From IMG/VR virus record IMGVR_UViG_3300045921_000410, positions 1-60,232 of that record: DNA of 60,232 nt; one strand, given 5' to 3'. Shown in pieces: positions 41,625-50,193 of this stretch (positions are counted from its first letter, which is position 1; each line of letters opens with the position of its first letter). Below the pieces are notes generated by a model that saw only the letters and a program-made list of their open reading frames with translations, was not told where the DNA came from and searched no databases. Position numbers and translations under genes: made by a program. The stretch comes from a virus.

Positions 41625-42425
41625 TTAATTAACCTCTTTTACGTCATTTAAATCGTGTGGCAAATAAGCCATGAATGCCTGGGATAAGTCTGCATTTATA
41701 TTGTTATATACTTTTTCGTACACCTCTGGGGAATCATTCAAATGTCTTTGCAAATTTTTATTTACCAACTGTAAAACTTCGTTCAACTTTGCAATAGTGA
41801 CAACATTATTTCTAGAGTACTCTATCTTAGTTTTTTCCAAATTTAACTTTTCCAATTCCATGATAAACTCAATCAAACCTTTAAATAATTGACGTACCAT
41901 TTCGTACACTTCCGGATCATCAATAAACTCCGTACTTACCTCTAAATATAAATTAGCTACGTGATCTACTGAAATTTCATCATTTGACCACTCTTGTTTT
42001 ATATCTTTAACAATCTTTTTTAACTGTTGTTTAATTTCATTTAATCTAGTGGCTCTCACTGGATTTTGTAAAATTTGGGTAAACAGAAAATGTCTGGTAT
42101 GTTTATCTTTTTTTATGATTGCTTCTTCAATAATAACATGAGCAAGAGAGTCAACTAACGATATTTTTGAGGGATCTTTATTTATTTTTTGTATTAAAGC
42201 TTCATAATCTTGTATAGATAATTTTGGATCAAAATACTTAGTCAAAGCATCTGAAATTATTTTTTGTCTTTCTACTAAAGAATAAGAAGGCAAAATTTTA
42301 TTCATTTTATTTTTTAATTCTTTCGCAACTGTACGGGAATCTTTAACACCTTTCTTTCTACCGTTTAAATTACCTGATTGTCCAGGCTTAAAAGACGTGG
42401 AATTTGCTTTTTTCTTAGCGGGCAT
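41625..42425 (-). CDS. DUF5681-like protein
   Basis: 266 aa. The N-terminus FKPGQSGNLNGRKKG is the DUF5681 signature seen in phage genes near terminase. The rest is long charged helices. Members are thought to bind DNA or assist packaging, not proven. About 4 kb separate it from the large terminase here. Confidence 0.6.
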   Translation of the reverse strand: MPAKKKANSTSFKPGQSGNLNGRKKGVKDSRTVAKELKNKMNKILPSYSLVERQKIISDALTKYFDPKLSIQDYEALIQKINKDPSKISLVDSLAHVIIEEAIIKKDKHTRHFLFTQILQNPVRATRLNEIKQQLKKIVKDIKQEWSNDEISVDHVANLYLEVSTEFIDDPEVYEMVRQLFKGLIEFIMELEKLNLEKTKIEYSRNNVVTIAKLNEVLQLVNKNLQRHLNDSPEVYEKVYNNINADLSQAFMAYLPHDLNDVKEVN

Positions 42426-42825
42426 AATTTAAAATCCTTGGATATTTATTTTGAAACGTACTATATAACTTTGGATTCTGGAAACGATTTCCAACGACTT
42501 GCACATAAGAAAAAATGCTATCGATTACGCTCAAAGAAATAACAGGACACTTTGTATCATCAGTAAGCATAACTAACTCCGAGTCACGATCTTGTAATAT
42601 CAAAGCTTGACATTTTTTTGGAAAATAACCTTTGTGATTTTTGGGTGAATCAGAAAAAGATACATTAATTATATCTAATTCAAATATTGGGGCACCAATC
42701 GAATCTTCAAAAAAACTAAATAACATTGCATGAATCTCTGTATTTGAATTAAAATAAAATATGGGATTATCGTAATCAAAATAAAACATACTATCTTTAC
42801 GAACATCCCATACTCTAAAAATCAT
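42415..42825 (-). CDS. YopX-like protein
   Basis: 136 aa. FRVWDVRKDSMFYF at the start and PIFELDIINV in the middle match the YopX pattern common in phages, function unknown. Overlaps its neighbours by 11 and 1 bases. Confidence 0.6.
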   Translation of the reverse strand: MIFRVWDVRKDSMFYFDYDNPIFYFNSNTEIHAMLFSFFEDSIGAPIFELDIINVSFSDSPKNHKGYFPKKCQALILQDRDSELVMLTDDTKCPVISLSVIDSIFSYVQVVGNRFQNPKLYSTFQNKYPRILNYAR

Positions 42826-43523
42826 TAACCTAATGCTACCGATTCAATAGTTTGAAAGAAGATATTTTCCATAGAATCAGCTAACATCTCTATTTGCTTT
42901 ATCTCTTCTAAATACTTCCAAAACTGATTATAGTCTTTATTTGTTTTAAATTCAATTTTAAAACTCACTTTTTCAAGAGTAGTTTTACTTACTGAACCTT
43001 TTCCAGTTATTACAGAATCCTCTTCATCACTATCCTCTTCATCAACTGCATCAACCTCTTTTGGTCTTTGTGCTGTGCGATCTGCTTTTTTATTTGCGTA
43101 CAAAAATTTATAGGAAATCTCAGATAGTTCTTTTTTTAATTGATTAACTGGAATATCATTAGCAAACGTCAAGAACCCAGATTTTGTAGGGGTTCCAAAT
43201 ATAGAACTGGCAAGAAGAATCTTTGCTTTTGCATCGTCAAAAGAATTTGCTTCAATCGGAACATAAGGTAACGGATCAATCTTGTAACCTTTCTTTTCCA
43301 ATGATTCTAGTACTTTTGTTCTTCGAGAACCGTCAATTATAGCACAGTCATCTTTATCCCTTACCCATAGAAAAAAAGGAAAAACAATACCTCGTTTAAT
43401 CAGAGAAAACTCTAACTTATTTAAATCTTCCTCTGATTTTAAATTTCCCTGAATGACATTACAAGAATGCCAATCTATTGTAGGACACTTTGGAACATTG
43501 TTTTTTATTATTTTATTTGACAC
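42825..43523 (-). CDS. ParB-like protein
   Basis: 232 aa, GTG start at 43523 behind AAGGAG. A ParB/Spo0J-like N-terminal domain: NKLEFSLIKRGIVFPFFLW and then CAIIDGSRRTKVLESLEKKGY, which contains the nucleotide/phosphate motif DGSRR. An acidic linker follows. It could bind DNA for partition, transcription or methylation control. No ParA is seen. Its neighbour is a paralogue. Confidence 0.65.
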   Translation of the reverse strand: MSNKIIKNNVPKCPTIDWHSCNVIQGNLKSEEDLNKLEFSLIKRGIVFPFFLWVRDKDDCAIIDGSRRTKVLESLEKKGYKIDPLPYVPIEANSFDDAKAKILLASSIFGTPTKSGFLTFANDIPVNQLKKELSEISYKFLYANKKADRTAQRPKEVDAVDEEDSDEEDSVITGKGSVSKTTLEKVSFKIEFKTNKDYNQFWKYLEEIKQIEMLADSMENIFFQTIESVALG

Positions 43524-44130
43524 GATTTATATACTCCTTTAAAGCTCGCAAAACAATTTTAGTACGATCTTTTGTTTTATACTTTGCCGATAAAGTTTCC
43601 ATATACTCATCCAATTTATCAAAATTAGATTCTAAGTACATAAATTCGACAACTGTGTTATCAATATTATCACTAATCGTCTTAACGCTAGATACTTGCA
43701 ATTTAAGCTCTGGGAAATGAACATAATTCGCAATCTGCTTTAAATTTAATCCCTCGCTAAACGCTTGAAAACCACGCTTAACAATCTGCCCATAGTGAGA
43801 CTCCGATAAAAGTGCAAGCTCTTTCGCTTGTGCTACATTATTTGCTTTTACCAAAACACAAGGAACAGGATCAATTTTAAATTTAGCTAACTCTAGCTCT
43901 CTTAATACCTGTACTTCGACTTCTCGATGAATTACTGTAGGCTTACCTTTGTTAAGCCATACATAAACCGGAAACTGCATTCCAAGATCAATTAAAGAAG
44001 TACGACATTTCTGTAACTGCTCTGGCGTGCTCTTTAATAAACTACCCGTAAAAGAAACCAACTCACTTAAATTATACGTAAATGGTGCCTGTTTACAATT
44101 ATTTGCAATTATTTTTAAATTTTTTGCCAC
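43513..44130 (-). CDS. ParB-like paralogue with altered motif
   Basis: 205 aa, GTG start at 44130 with a perfect AGGAGG. The N-terminal domain aligns by eye with the next gene (FPVYVWLNKGK for FPFFLWVRDKD, KFKIDPVPCVLVKANN for GYKIDPLPYVPIEANS), but DGSRR is replaced by VIHREVEVQVL. So the CTP/DNA-type motif seems lost, suggesting a changed or partner role. No acidic linker. Confidence 0.6.
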   Translation of the reverse strand: MAKNLKIIANNCKQAPFTYNLSELVSFTGSLLKSTPEQLQKCRTSLIDLGMQFPVYVWLNKGKPTVIHREVEVQVLRELELAKFKIDPVPCVLVKANNVAQAKELALLSESHYGQIVKRGFQAFSEGLNLKQIANYVHFPELKLQVSSVKTISDNIDNTVVEFMYLESNFDKLDEYMETLSAKYKTKDRTKIVLRALKEYINRVK

Positions 44131-44152
44131 CGATTATTTCCTCCTTTTAAAT

Positions 44153-44178
44153 TAAAAATCGGGGATTTAAGTCCCCGA
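44153..44178 (-). terminator. Rho-independent terminator
   Basis: TCGGGGA with TCCCCGA, 6-nt loop and a T-rich tail. It lies after the replication block and before the ParB-like pair. Confidence 0.8.
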
Positions 44179-44190
44179 CTAAAAAACTAA

Positions 44191-44337
44191 CTAATCTTCG
44201 AAATCATCTGAGATTTTATCATCTTTGACTGATTTTCGATTTTTGGTTTCTACTTTATTTTTCACAACCGATTTTTTCTTATTTATCGATTTTTTAGCTA
44301 CTTTCTTCTTTTTGGCTACTTTTTTCTTTGCACCCAT
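44191..44337 (-). CDS. Small lysine-rich protein
   Basis: 48 aa starting MGAKKKVAKKKKVAKK and ending in an acidic DDFED tail. AGGT lies before the ATG at 44337. It has the A/K repeat style of the tails found on three replication proteins to its right, and resembles histone H1-type DNA-binding peptides. Last gene before the terminator. Confidence 0.55.
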   Translation of the reverse strand: MGAKKKVAKKKKVAKKSINKKKSVVKNKVETKNRKSVKDDKISDDFED

Positions 44338-44353
44338 GGAATGCTTTACCTTC

Positions 44354-46948
44354 TTAAAATTTTATTTTCTTTGCAGTACCCCAACTGGAACCTGTTTTAC
44401 AATCAACAACCAGCTTGACTTTTTGAACTTGTGGAATTTTAGATTCCATAAGTTTTTTTATTTGCTTTGGAACAAACTTGGTCTCACTGTTATGAACCGC
44501 AAACATAATCGAATCGTGTACTGTAAGAACTGGATATGTTTTAAGCTTCTTAGCTCTCAAATAACCACACACTCTGTTTAAAGCGTGGGTTACAACATCG
44601 GAAGCCGATGACTGTACAGGATAGTTTACCGCTTTTCTAAAAGCTTCGGCAATCCTAAAATCATCTTGTGAATCAAAATCTGGAATCTTAATCTTTCTTC
44701 CAAATAAAGTATTAATATAACCATTTTGTCGAACAAATTGTTTTTGATTATTCACCCAGTTTTTTAAACCGGGATGCTCATTAAAAATAGCTTGAATTAC
44801 CTGCTCTGCTACCGGCACCGTAACACCTAAATCAGCCGATAAACCATATCCTGTTTTCCCATAAATAACAGAAAAACCTATTATTTTTGCTTTAACTCTT
44901 GGCTCTGGGTCACTATAATCGCTCTCGAATTCTTTTGGCAAATATAACTTTCCGTTTGGTTTTGGAATCTTATATTTTACTAATATATTAACTCCATTGT
45001 AAACGTGAGTATCTTGACCACTATTTAATCTATCTATCCAAGGCAAATCTTGTGAGTACTCCGCCGCAATTCTAACTTCTAACTGAGAGTAGTCAAATTC
45101 ATACAGAGTGTACCCTTTTGGGACAACTACACACTCTCTAATATCCGAATCTCTAGGTATGTTTTGAAAATTTGGATTAGAAGAAGATAAACGTCCGGTA
45201 GCTACGCCACTTTCATCACTGCCTGCCGTAGTACCCATGTTAAAAGAAGTATATATTTTTCCTAAAATACTCTTTTCTAAAAAAGTATCAATATAAGTAG
45301 ATTTTAATTTTGCAACTTTCCTATGATTACTTAAAGCTTTACAAAATTTTAATAATTCTTTAACGCCTTTAACTTTAGGAATGGACTCGGCTATCTTAAT
45401 AACTTTAGAAATCGTTTGTTTATCTGTACTCTCTGATTCTAATTTTTTCTTTAAAGATCGATCTTTTACATATTTATAGATGGGCTTTAAAAAATCACGA
45501 TCATATAAAACTTTAACAAGTTGAGTAGGACTGGAAGGATTTAAGTCTTTCACACCGGAAGTTTTTCTAATCTCTTTTTCTAGCTCTACAATTTGCTTTT
45601 CGTACTTATTTTTTAATTCTTGTGACTTTTTTAAATCAATAGAAATTCCCGCATACTCAATCTCACAAAGATTGTACCTTGTCTTATTTAACTCAGGAAT
45701 TAAATTTTTAACACTATGATTTTTTGCTTCTTTTAATTGATTTTCGTAAACTATAAAAGTTCCAACGGTATCATACACACCGTACTTAGCTAAAGGTAAG
45801 GGTGGAATATCTGAATAATCCTTAGACTTACCTTTTTGATTACTCAGATAAAAGTCTAAATCGGACTCATAACCACCAAAATCAGTATAGTACTGAACCA
45901 GTGTTTTTAAGCCATTACCTAAATCATTCAAAACATCATTAACGACTAACGTATCGTATGTATAACCATAAGGCAATATAAAACCGTACTCTCTAAACCA
46001 CTTATACTCAAAGGATAAATTATGAATTATTTTTAAAGATTTTTTAGATTCAATTACAGATTTAATTTTCTTTTTATATTTTTTGTATAAATTACTTTCT
46101 TTATCTTTAATCCATCGTCCCTCTGGGAACTGATCGGACGAATTCAAATCAAAATCCATAAAAGGAAAAAACCAACCAGTTTTTGAGTCTATAGAAAACG
46201 AAACACCTATAATTTTACCGTCTCTATGATTTATACCTTGCGTTTCAATATCTATGACTACTTTACTAGCCGTCTGTAACTTTAAAAACATCTTATCCGC
46301 TTGTATTTCGTTACGAACAAAAACATGTTTTGGTTGTACAAAAGAAATTTTTTTATTTAACACTTCTTTGGCTTTAATCAATGACCTGACTATATTCTCT
46401 GAATTATGAGCCACGTCCCTGGGATGAATTAAGGGCATAACATAACAATTTAAAGCCGGGCTTTTAACTATTTTACCCGACCACTCAGCTATATCGGATT
46501 GATTTAAAATACTTTGCAAAGCAATGTAACCAAGCGGAATAACCAATTTCGGTTTTAGTCTTTCTATTTCTCTATATAAATAAGGTTCGCAATTTCTTAC
46601 TATTTTTTTTCTATCGACAGTTTTTTGAAACCTTATATCACCAGAACCCAAAGAACATCTAGTAAGAGTATCTAAATACACAACCTTCTTATCCAATTTA
46701 GCTTCGACTAACCAACGCCTAATTATAGCTCTCAAACCACCAGATAAAACTTGACCATAATAAATGTCTTCTTTCGTTATACCATCGGTAACAAATAAAA
46801 TATCTACCTGTTCCGATTCTTTTTCAAAATAATTTCCTTGAATACAATTAATTTGAACTGTTGTCATCGGATGACAACGACTACAATAATCGCTAGAATC
46901 AAATTCAACTAATTTATTTTTTAATTCTTTTGTAGTACTCGATGACAT
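44354..46948 (-). CDS. UDG-like / DNA polymerase I fusion
   Basis: 864 aa. C-terminal polymerase I: motif A FDYSQLEVRIAAEY, motif B KAKIIGFSVIYGKTGYG and motif C TVHDSIMF. A 3'-5' exonuclease starts with VVIDIETQG near residue 230. Residues 15-185 have C22, C25, C98 and C120, then RLKPKLVIPLGYIAL and PLIHPRD, the layout of an iron-sulphur family 4 uracil-DNA glycosylase. The usual GEAPG is not present (VTDGITKED instead). It would copy phage DNA; whether the N-terminal domain removes uracil or only binds is open. Confidence 0.8.
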   Translation of the reverse strand: MSSSTTKELKNKLVEFDSSDYCSRCHPMTTVQINCIQGNYFEKESEQVDILFVTDGITKEDIYYGQVLSGGLRAIIRRWLVEAKLDKKVVYLDTLTRCSLGSGDIRFQKTVDRKKIVRNCEPYLYREIERLKPKLVIPLGYIALQSILNQSDIAEWSGKIVKSPALNCYVMPLIHPRDVAHNSENIVRSLIKAKEVLNKKISFVQPKHVFVRNEIQADKMFLKLQTASKVVIDIETQGINHRDGKIIGVSFSIDSKTGWFFPFMDFDLNSSDQFPEGRWIKDKESNLYKKYKKKIKSVIESKKSLKIIHNLSFEYKWFREYGFILPYGYTYDTLVVNDVLNDLGNGLKTLVQYYTDFGGYESDLDFYLSNQKGKSKDYSDIPPLPLAKYGVYDTVGTFIVYENQLKEAKNHSVKNLIPELNKTRYNLCEIEYAGISIDLKKSQELKNKYEKQIVELEKEIRKTSGVKDLNPSSPTQLVKVLYDRDFLKPIYKYVKDRSLKKKLESESTDKQTISKVIKIAESIPKVKGVKELLKFCKALSNHRKVAKLKSTYIDTFLEKSILGKIYTSFNMGTTAGSDESGVATGRLSSSNPNFQNIPRDSDIRECVVVPKGYTLYEFDYSQLEVRIAAEYSQDLPWIDRLNSGQDTHVYNGVNILVKYKIPKPNGKLYLPKEFESDYSDPEPRVKAKIIGFSVIYGKTGYGLSADLGVTVPVAEQVIQAIFNEHPGLKNWVNNQKQFVRQNGYINTLFGRKIKIPDFDSQDDFRIAEAFRKAVNYPVQSSASDVVTHALNRVCGYLRAKKLKTYPVLTVHDSIMFAVHNSETKFVPKQIKKLMESKIPQVQKVKLVVDCKTGSSWGTAKKIKF

Positions 46949-47285
46949 CTATTTTTTCCTGCTTCTTATATAATAAATATAATTTATTAAAATCTTCCTC
47001 ACCTAAAACTTTCCTACAAACTTCAAAATTCTTTAACTGATCGGATTCTAATTTATTATGACAATTTCTGCAAACAGAGAGACCATTTAAGGGATTTAAT
47101 CTCAAAGACTGGATCGACCGAGTAAAAATATGGTGCACTTCTATCGCAACTTTTTTACACCCAGGCAATCCAATTCGACAAATACCTCGATCTCTCTGCC
47201 TACAGTAGAGACTCCAATCTCTATCGTTTTTAATTCCCTTATCTAATTCTAAGATCGATTTCTTTTCTGATCTTAAAACCTTCAA
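46914..47285 (-). CDS. HNH endonuclease
   Basis: 123 aa, apparent TTG start at 47285 with GAGGGAAA upstream. CRIGLPGCKK ... VHHIFTRS ... NGLSVCRNCHNK provides two zinc-type cysteine pairs and the HH/N catalytic set. Could be a homing or branch-cutting nuclease, or a repair enzyme, because it overlaps the recombination genes. Confidence 0.7.
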   Translation of the reverse strand: MKVLRSEKKSILELDKGIKNDRDWSLYCRQRDRGICRIGLPGCKKVAIEVHHIFTRSIQSLRLNPLNGLSVCRNCHNKLESDQLKNFEVCRKVLGEEDFNKLYLLYKKQEKIDVIEYYKRIKK

Positions 47286-48096
47286 CGCTATTTCCCTCGG
47301 GTAAATTTAAGGAATCTGCATAATTTTGAATCACTGAAATTCTTTGCACCTCTAAAGCACTTAATAAAGATTTCGGCAATCTTCCTTCAACGACCGCTTT
47401 TACAAATTCAAACAAATCGACTAACTCTGCTTTATAGACAAAACGAGAACTACCACTACCTACAGAAGTACTACTTTTTATTCCTTGAATTGGAACAGAT
47501 GATACTGCGACCGGAACACTCTCTAATTGTCTTTGTGCCTCTTCCACTTTTTCTACGTCACCTAACTCAACTGCATCTTGTAGTGCTTCTTTTGCTGAAT
47601 CTTGCTTTTCTTTAATTTCCTTTTCTTGCTCGATTCTTTTTAATTCTGCTAGTGCATTTTGTCTTTCAATTTCTTTACGATCAAACTCTTTAACTAAATC
47701 GTTAAGCAATTCAATCGCTTTATTAACGTGCAATAACATTGCCGATTCCCTAGCTTTAACAGAGGCAAGCGTTTCTTTCGCTGATTCAATAGTTTTTTTA
47801 GCTTTATCAATCGGCTCCTTAAATAACATTTGTACTCGCTTTGAGTACTCTTTACTTGCTTTGAGCATAGCAATAGCGGATTCTCTGTCTTTTAAACTCT
47901 TAACTTTACCGATCTCTTGTGCTTGTTTTAAAATCTTTTTACCGATTATGTTTAAACTATCGGCTTCTTTTTCCGGTATGGACACCTCATTAATTATTTT
48001 GGAAGCTTGCAAAACTCTATCTTTTGCAACGACTTTCTTTTTAGAAGCGACTTTCTTTTTAGAAGCAATTTTCTTTTTAGAAGCAATTTTTTTCAT
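47239..48096 (-). CDS. Coiled-coil DNA-metabolism accessory protein
   Basis: 285 aa with AGGAG start. Residues 1-25 are KKIASK/KKVASK repeats from an 18-bp tandem repeat. A long charged coiled coil follows (KAKKTIESAKETLASVKARE to EKVEEAQRQLE), then a compact C-terminal part with KAVVEGRLPKSLLSALEVQ. This layout is common in phage proteins beside RecT/Erf or SSB genes, but the role is unknown. Confidence 0.6.
   Translation of the reverse strand: MKKIASKKKIASKKKVASKKKVVAKDRVLQASKIINEVSIPEKEADSLNIIGKKILKQAQEIGKVKSLKDRESAIAMLKASKEYSKRVQMLFKEPIDKAKKTIESAKETLASVKARESAMLLHVNKAIELLNDLVKEFDRKEIERQNALAELKRIEQEKEIKEKQDSAKEALQDAVELGDVEKVEEAQRQLESVPVAVSSVPIQGIKSSTSVGSGSSRFVYKAELVDLFEFVKAVVEGRLPKSLLSALEVQRISVIQNYADSLNLPEGNSVEGFKIRKEIDLRIR
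48032..48085 (-). repeat. 18-bp tandem repeats (AK-rich tail)
   Basis: Three 18-bp units reading actttctttttagaagcg and near copies, coding for KKVASK/KKIASK. They build the basic N-terminal tail of the overlapping gene and could expand or contract in frame. Confidence 0.85.
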
Positions 48097-48134
48097 CCTA
48101 TTATTCTCCTGAGTTTTTTATACAATGAAACTAC

Positions 48135-48398
48135 TTATATTTTTGTCAAACTATTTTTTAAATTAAAAAAAAGATTTTCAAGATCGACTCCAACTGCCCA
48201 AACTGATCTTTCTATTATTTCAGTTTTATCCTGACCAACCGAAATTTCTATTTTATAAATTGTTTTCTTTGTTTTATTATTGGCATCGAAAAAAACGTGA
48301 AAGCCAACTGTCTTACCCGAAATCACAAGAAAATCATCGCTTAAAGTTAAGACATTAGTATTTGGTTGTAATACACTAATTGAAAAACTTTCGTACAC
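48135..48398 (-). CDS. Small unknown protein
   Basis: 87 aa, GTG start at 48398 with GGAGG nine bases upstream. Beta-rich with an alternating hydrophobic pattern (GFHVFFDANNKTKKTIYKI). Function unknown; a TTGACA box and the coiled-coil gene's leader follow it. Confidence 0.55.
   Translation of the reverse strand: MYESFSISVLQPNTNVLTLSDDFLVISGKTVGFHVFFDANNKTKKTIYKIEISVGQDKTEIIERSVWAVGVDLENLFFNLKNSLTKI
48144..48149 (-). promoter_or_regulatory. Possible -35 box TTGACA
   Basis: TTTGACAAAAATA, the same -35 region as at 31519 and 51356, upstream of the coiled-coil gene. No -10 box at a normal spacing is clear (TATAAA is 21 bases away), so the promoter is uncertain. Confidence 0.3.
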
Positions 48399-49075
48399 TA
48401 TAATATACCTCCGATCGAATCTATATACTGTTTTTTCATAATCTCTACTTCTCTGGGAATTTTAAAATTTACATTTAAGACATCAGAACCACAAACTAAT
48501 TTAAAAATTTGCTCTGCATACTTATTGTACACATCAGTAAATTTATACTTAACTTTGCCATTTGCATTTTTTACCAAACTCAAAATATGTCTTTGAGCAA
48601 CCGGATGATTATATATATTACGATACATTAAAGCATAGGCATTAACTTGAAAAACGTCTAATAAATAAAATACTTTTCTAGTTTTTAAATCTACCAAATC
48701 TAAAGAATTTACTCCTACAACATTGTTAGGCTTTTCAAAAATCTTATCTAAAGTTCCGGCTATATTTAATTTATGATCCACGAGAGTAAGCTCACTGTAC
48801 TTTAACGAATACTTATACGATTCTCTAAATTCCAAATAAGCATCTAAATAATTATAGTAATCTTTATACGTTTTATTAATTGATTGACCCAAATCATACA
48901 GATGAACCATTTCATGTACTTTTTTTCCTCGCTCGGACGCTTTTACCAAATAGTGAATAGGAATTTTAGAATACTGCCCCGGGAACAAAGAAGAAATAAT
49001 TTGCGTTACTGAATATTTACCATCATATCTAGGAGTGAAATGATTTTTCTTTGATACATCTCCAATTAAATTCAT
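48398..49075 (-). CDS. RecB/Cas4-like PD-(D/E)xK nuclease
   Basis: 225 aa. ERGKKVHEMVHLYD, AGTLDKIFEK, LDLVDLKTRK and VFQVNAYALMY give the H, D, D-x-K and Q-x-x-x-Y positions of RecB-like exonucleases. It would process DNA ends for recombination with RecA. Coupled to RecA by 4-base overlap. Confidence 0.75.
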   Translation of the reverse strand: MNLIGDVSKKNHFTPRYDGKYSVTQIISSLFPGQYSKIPIHYLVKASERGKKVHEMVHLYDLGQSINKTYKDYYNYLDAYLEFRESYKYSLKYSELTLVDHKLNIAGTLDKIFEKPNNVVGVNSLDLVDLKTRKVFYLLDVFQVNAYALMYRNIYNHPVAQRHILSLVKNANGKVKYKFTDVYNKYAEQIFKLVCGSDVLNVNFKIPREVEIMKKQYIDSIGGIL

Positions 49076-50193
49076 TTTACTTGACCACGCAAAATTGTCT
49101 TTTCGTCACATAACAATCCAAATTGATTTTTATATGATCTAAGAATTAAATCTAAATACTCATATACTTCGCTATTCTTAACAATACCATGTTTCGGAAC
49201 ATCAAAGCCTGTCTTAGTAAGCTTACAATATCCCAAATGAACGCCTAATGAAAAATAATCATAAGCTATATCGTACCCCAACCCATACATGAAAGGAATT
49301 TCACAATCTTGAAACGGAGGGGCTATTTTATTTTTTACAGTCTTAACATTTGCAATAGAACCAAGTCTTTGAGTCTCTTTCGTGCTTAATAACTCTCCAA
49401 CGTTTTTTGCTCCTTTAACGGCGTTTTTTTCAGACTTAGAAAGTCTTAATTGCATTCGAATAGTAGAAGCAAATTTTAAAGCTTGCCCACCTGGGGTACT
49501 TATAGGGTCTCCGAAAACAACTCCTATTTTAAACTTTACTTGATTTACACATAACAACGCTGTACGATTTTTTGACATAACAGGAGTAAGAACTTTAAAA
49601 GCATCAGAAAGCATTCTTGCCTGTAAACCCATAGATTGCTTTTCAAACTTTGCCTCTGACATAGATTTAGGTACAAGCTGTGCAATAGAATCTAATATAA
49701 TTAAATTTGATCCTTGCTTAGACAACTCCCTAACAACTTCTAAAGCTTCCTCTCCAGTATCGGGCTGGGAAAATATTAAATTTACAATATCCACACCTAA
49801 CTTCTTAGCATAATTGGGATCAATAGCATGCTCCATATCTACAAAAGAACACACTTTATTCTTTGCCTGTTCTTGTGCAACTGCATTCAAAAATAAAGTA
49901 GTTTTACCGTTAGACGGTTCCGAGAAAGCTTCCATTATTCTACCGTAAGGCAAGCCAATAAACGGATTTCCAGTAGCTATATAATTAATACTCGGAACTC
50001 CAAATGATATTCCTTCCAACTTTGCATTCTTAGATTGAACACCTAACAAAGTTACTGAGCTACCTAAGATTTTTGACGCTGATTCAAAAACCGACTTTAC
50101 ATTTCTATCGACTTTTTTTTCAGTTTGTTTTTCTTCAATTAAAGAATTAGTCACGGCTTTTTTTGCCGTGACTTTACTTTTAACTTTTTTCAT
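49072..50193 (-). CDS. RecA-like recombinase
   Basis: 373 aa. Walker A is SEPSNGKTTL (a variant of GPESSGKTT), Walker B NLIILDSIAQLVP, then RTALLCVNQVKFKIGVVFGDP and GGQALKFASTIRM as in RecA L1/L2 and following motifs. The N-terminal KKVKSKVTAKK tail is lysine-rich. It would pair phage DNA strands for repair and recombination-dependent replication. Longer at the C-terminus than host-type proteins in a segment I do not recognise. Confidence 0.85.
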   Translation of the reverse strand: MKKVKSKVTAKKAVTNSLIEEKQTEKKVDRNVKSVFESASKILGSSVTLLGVQSKNAKLEGISFGVPSINYIATGNPFIGLPYGRIMEAFSEPSNGKTTLFLNAVAQEQAKNKVCSFVDMEHAIDPNYAKKLGVDIVNLIFSQPDTGEEALEVVRELSKQGSNLIILDSIAQLVPKSMSEAKFEKQSMGLQARMLSDAFKVLTPVMSKNRTALLCVNQVKFKIGVVFGDPISTPGGQALKFASTIRMQLRLSKSEKNAVKGAKNVGELLSTKETQRLGSIANVKTVKNKIAPPFQDCEIPFMYGLGYDIAYDYFSLGVHLGYCKLTKTGFDVPKHGIVKNSEVYEYLDLILRSYKNQFGLLCDEKTILRGQVK

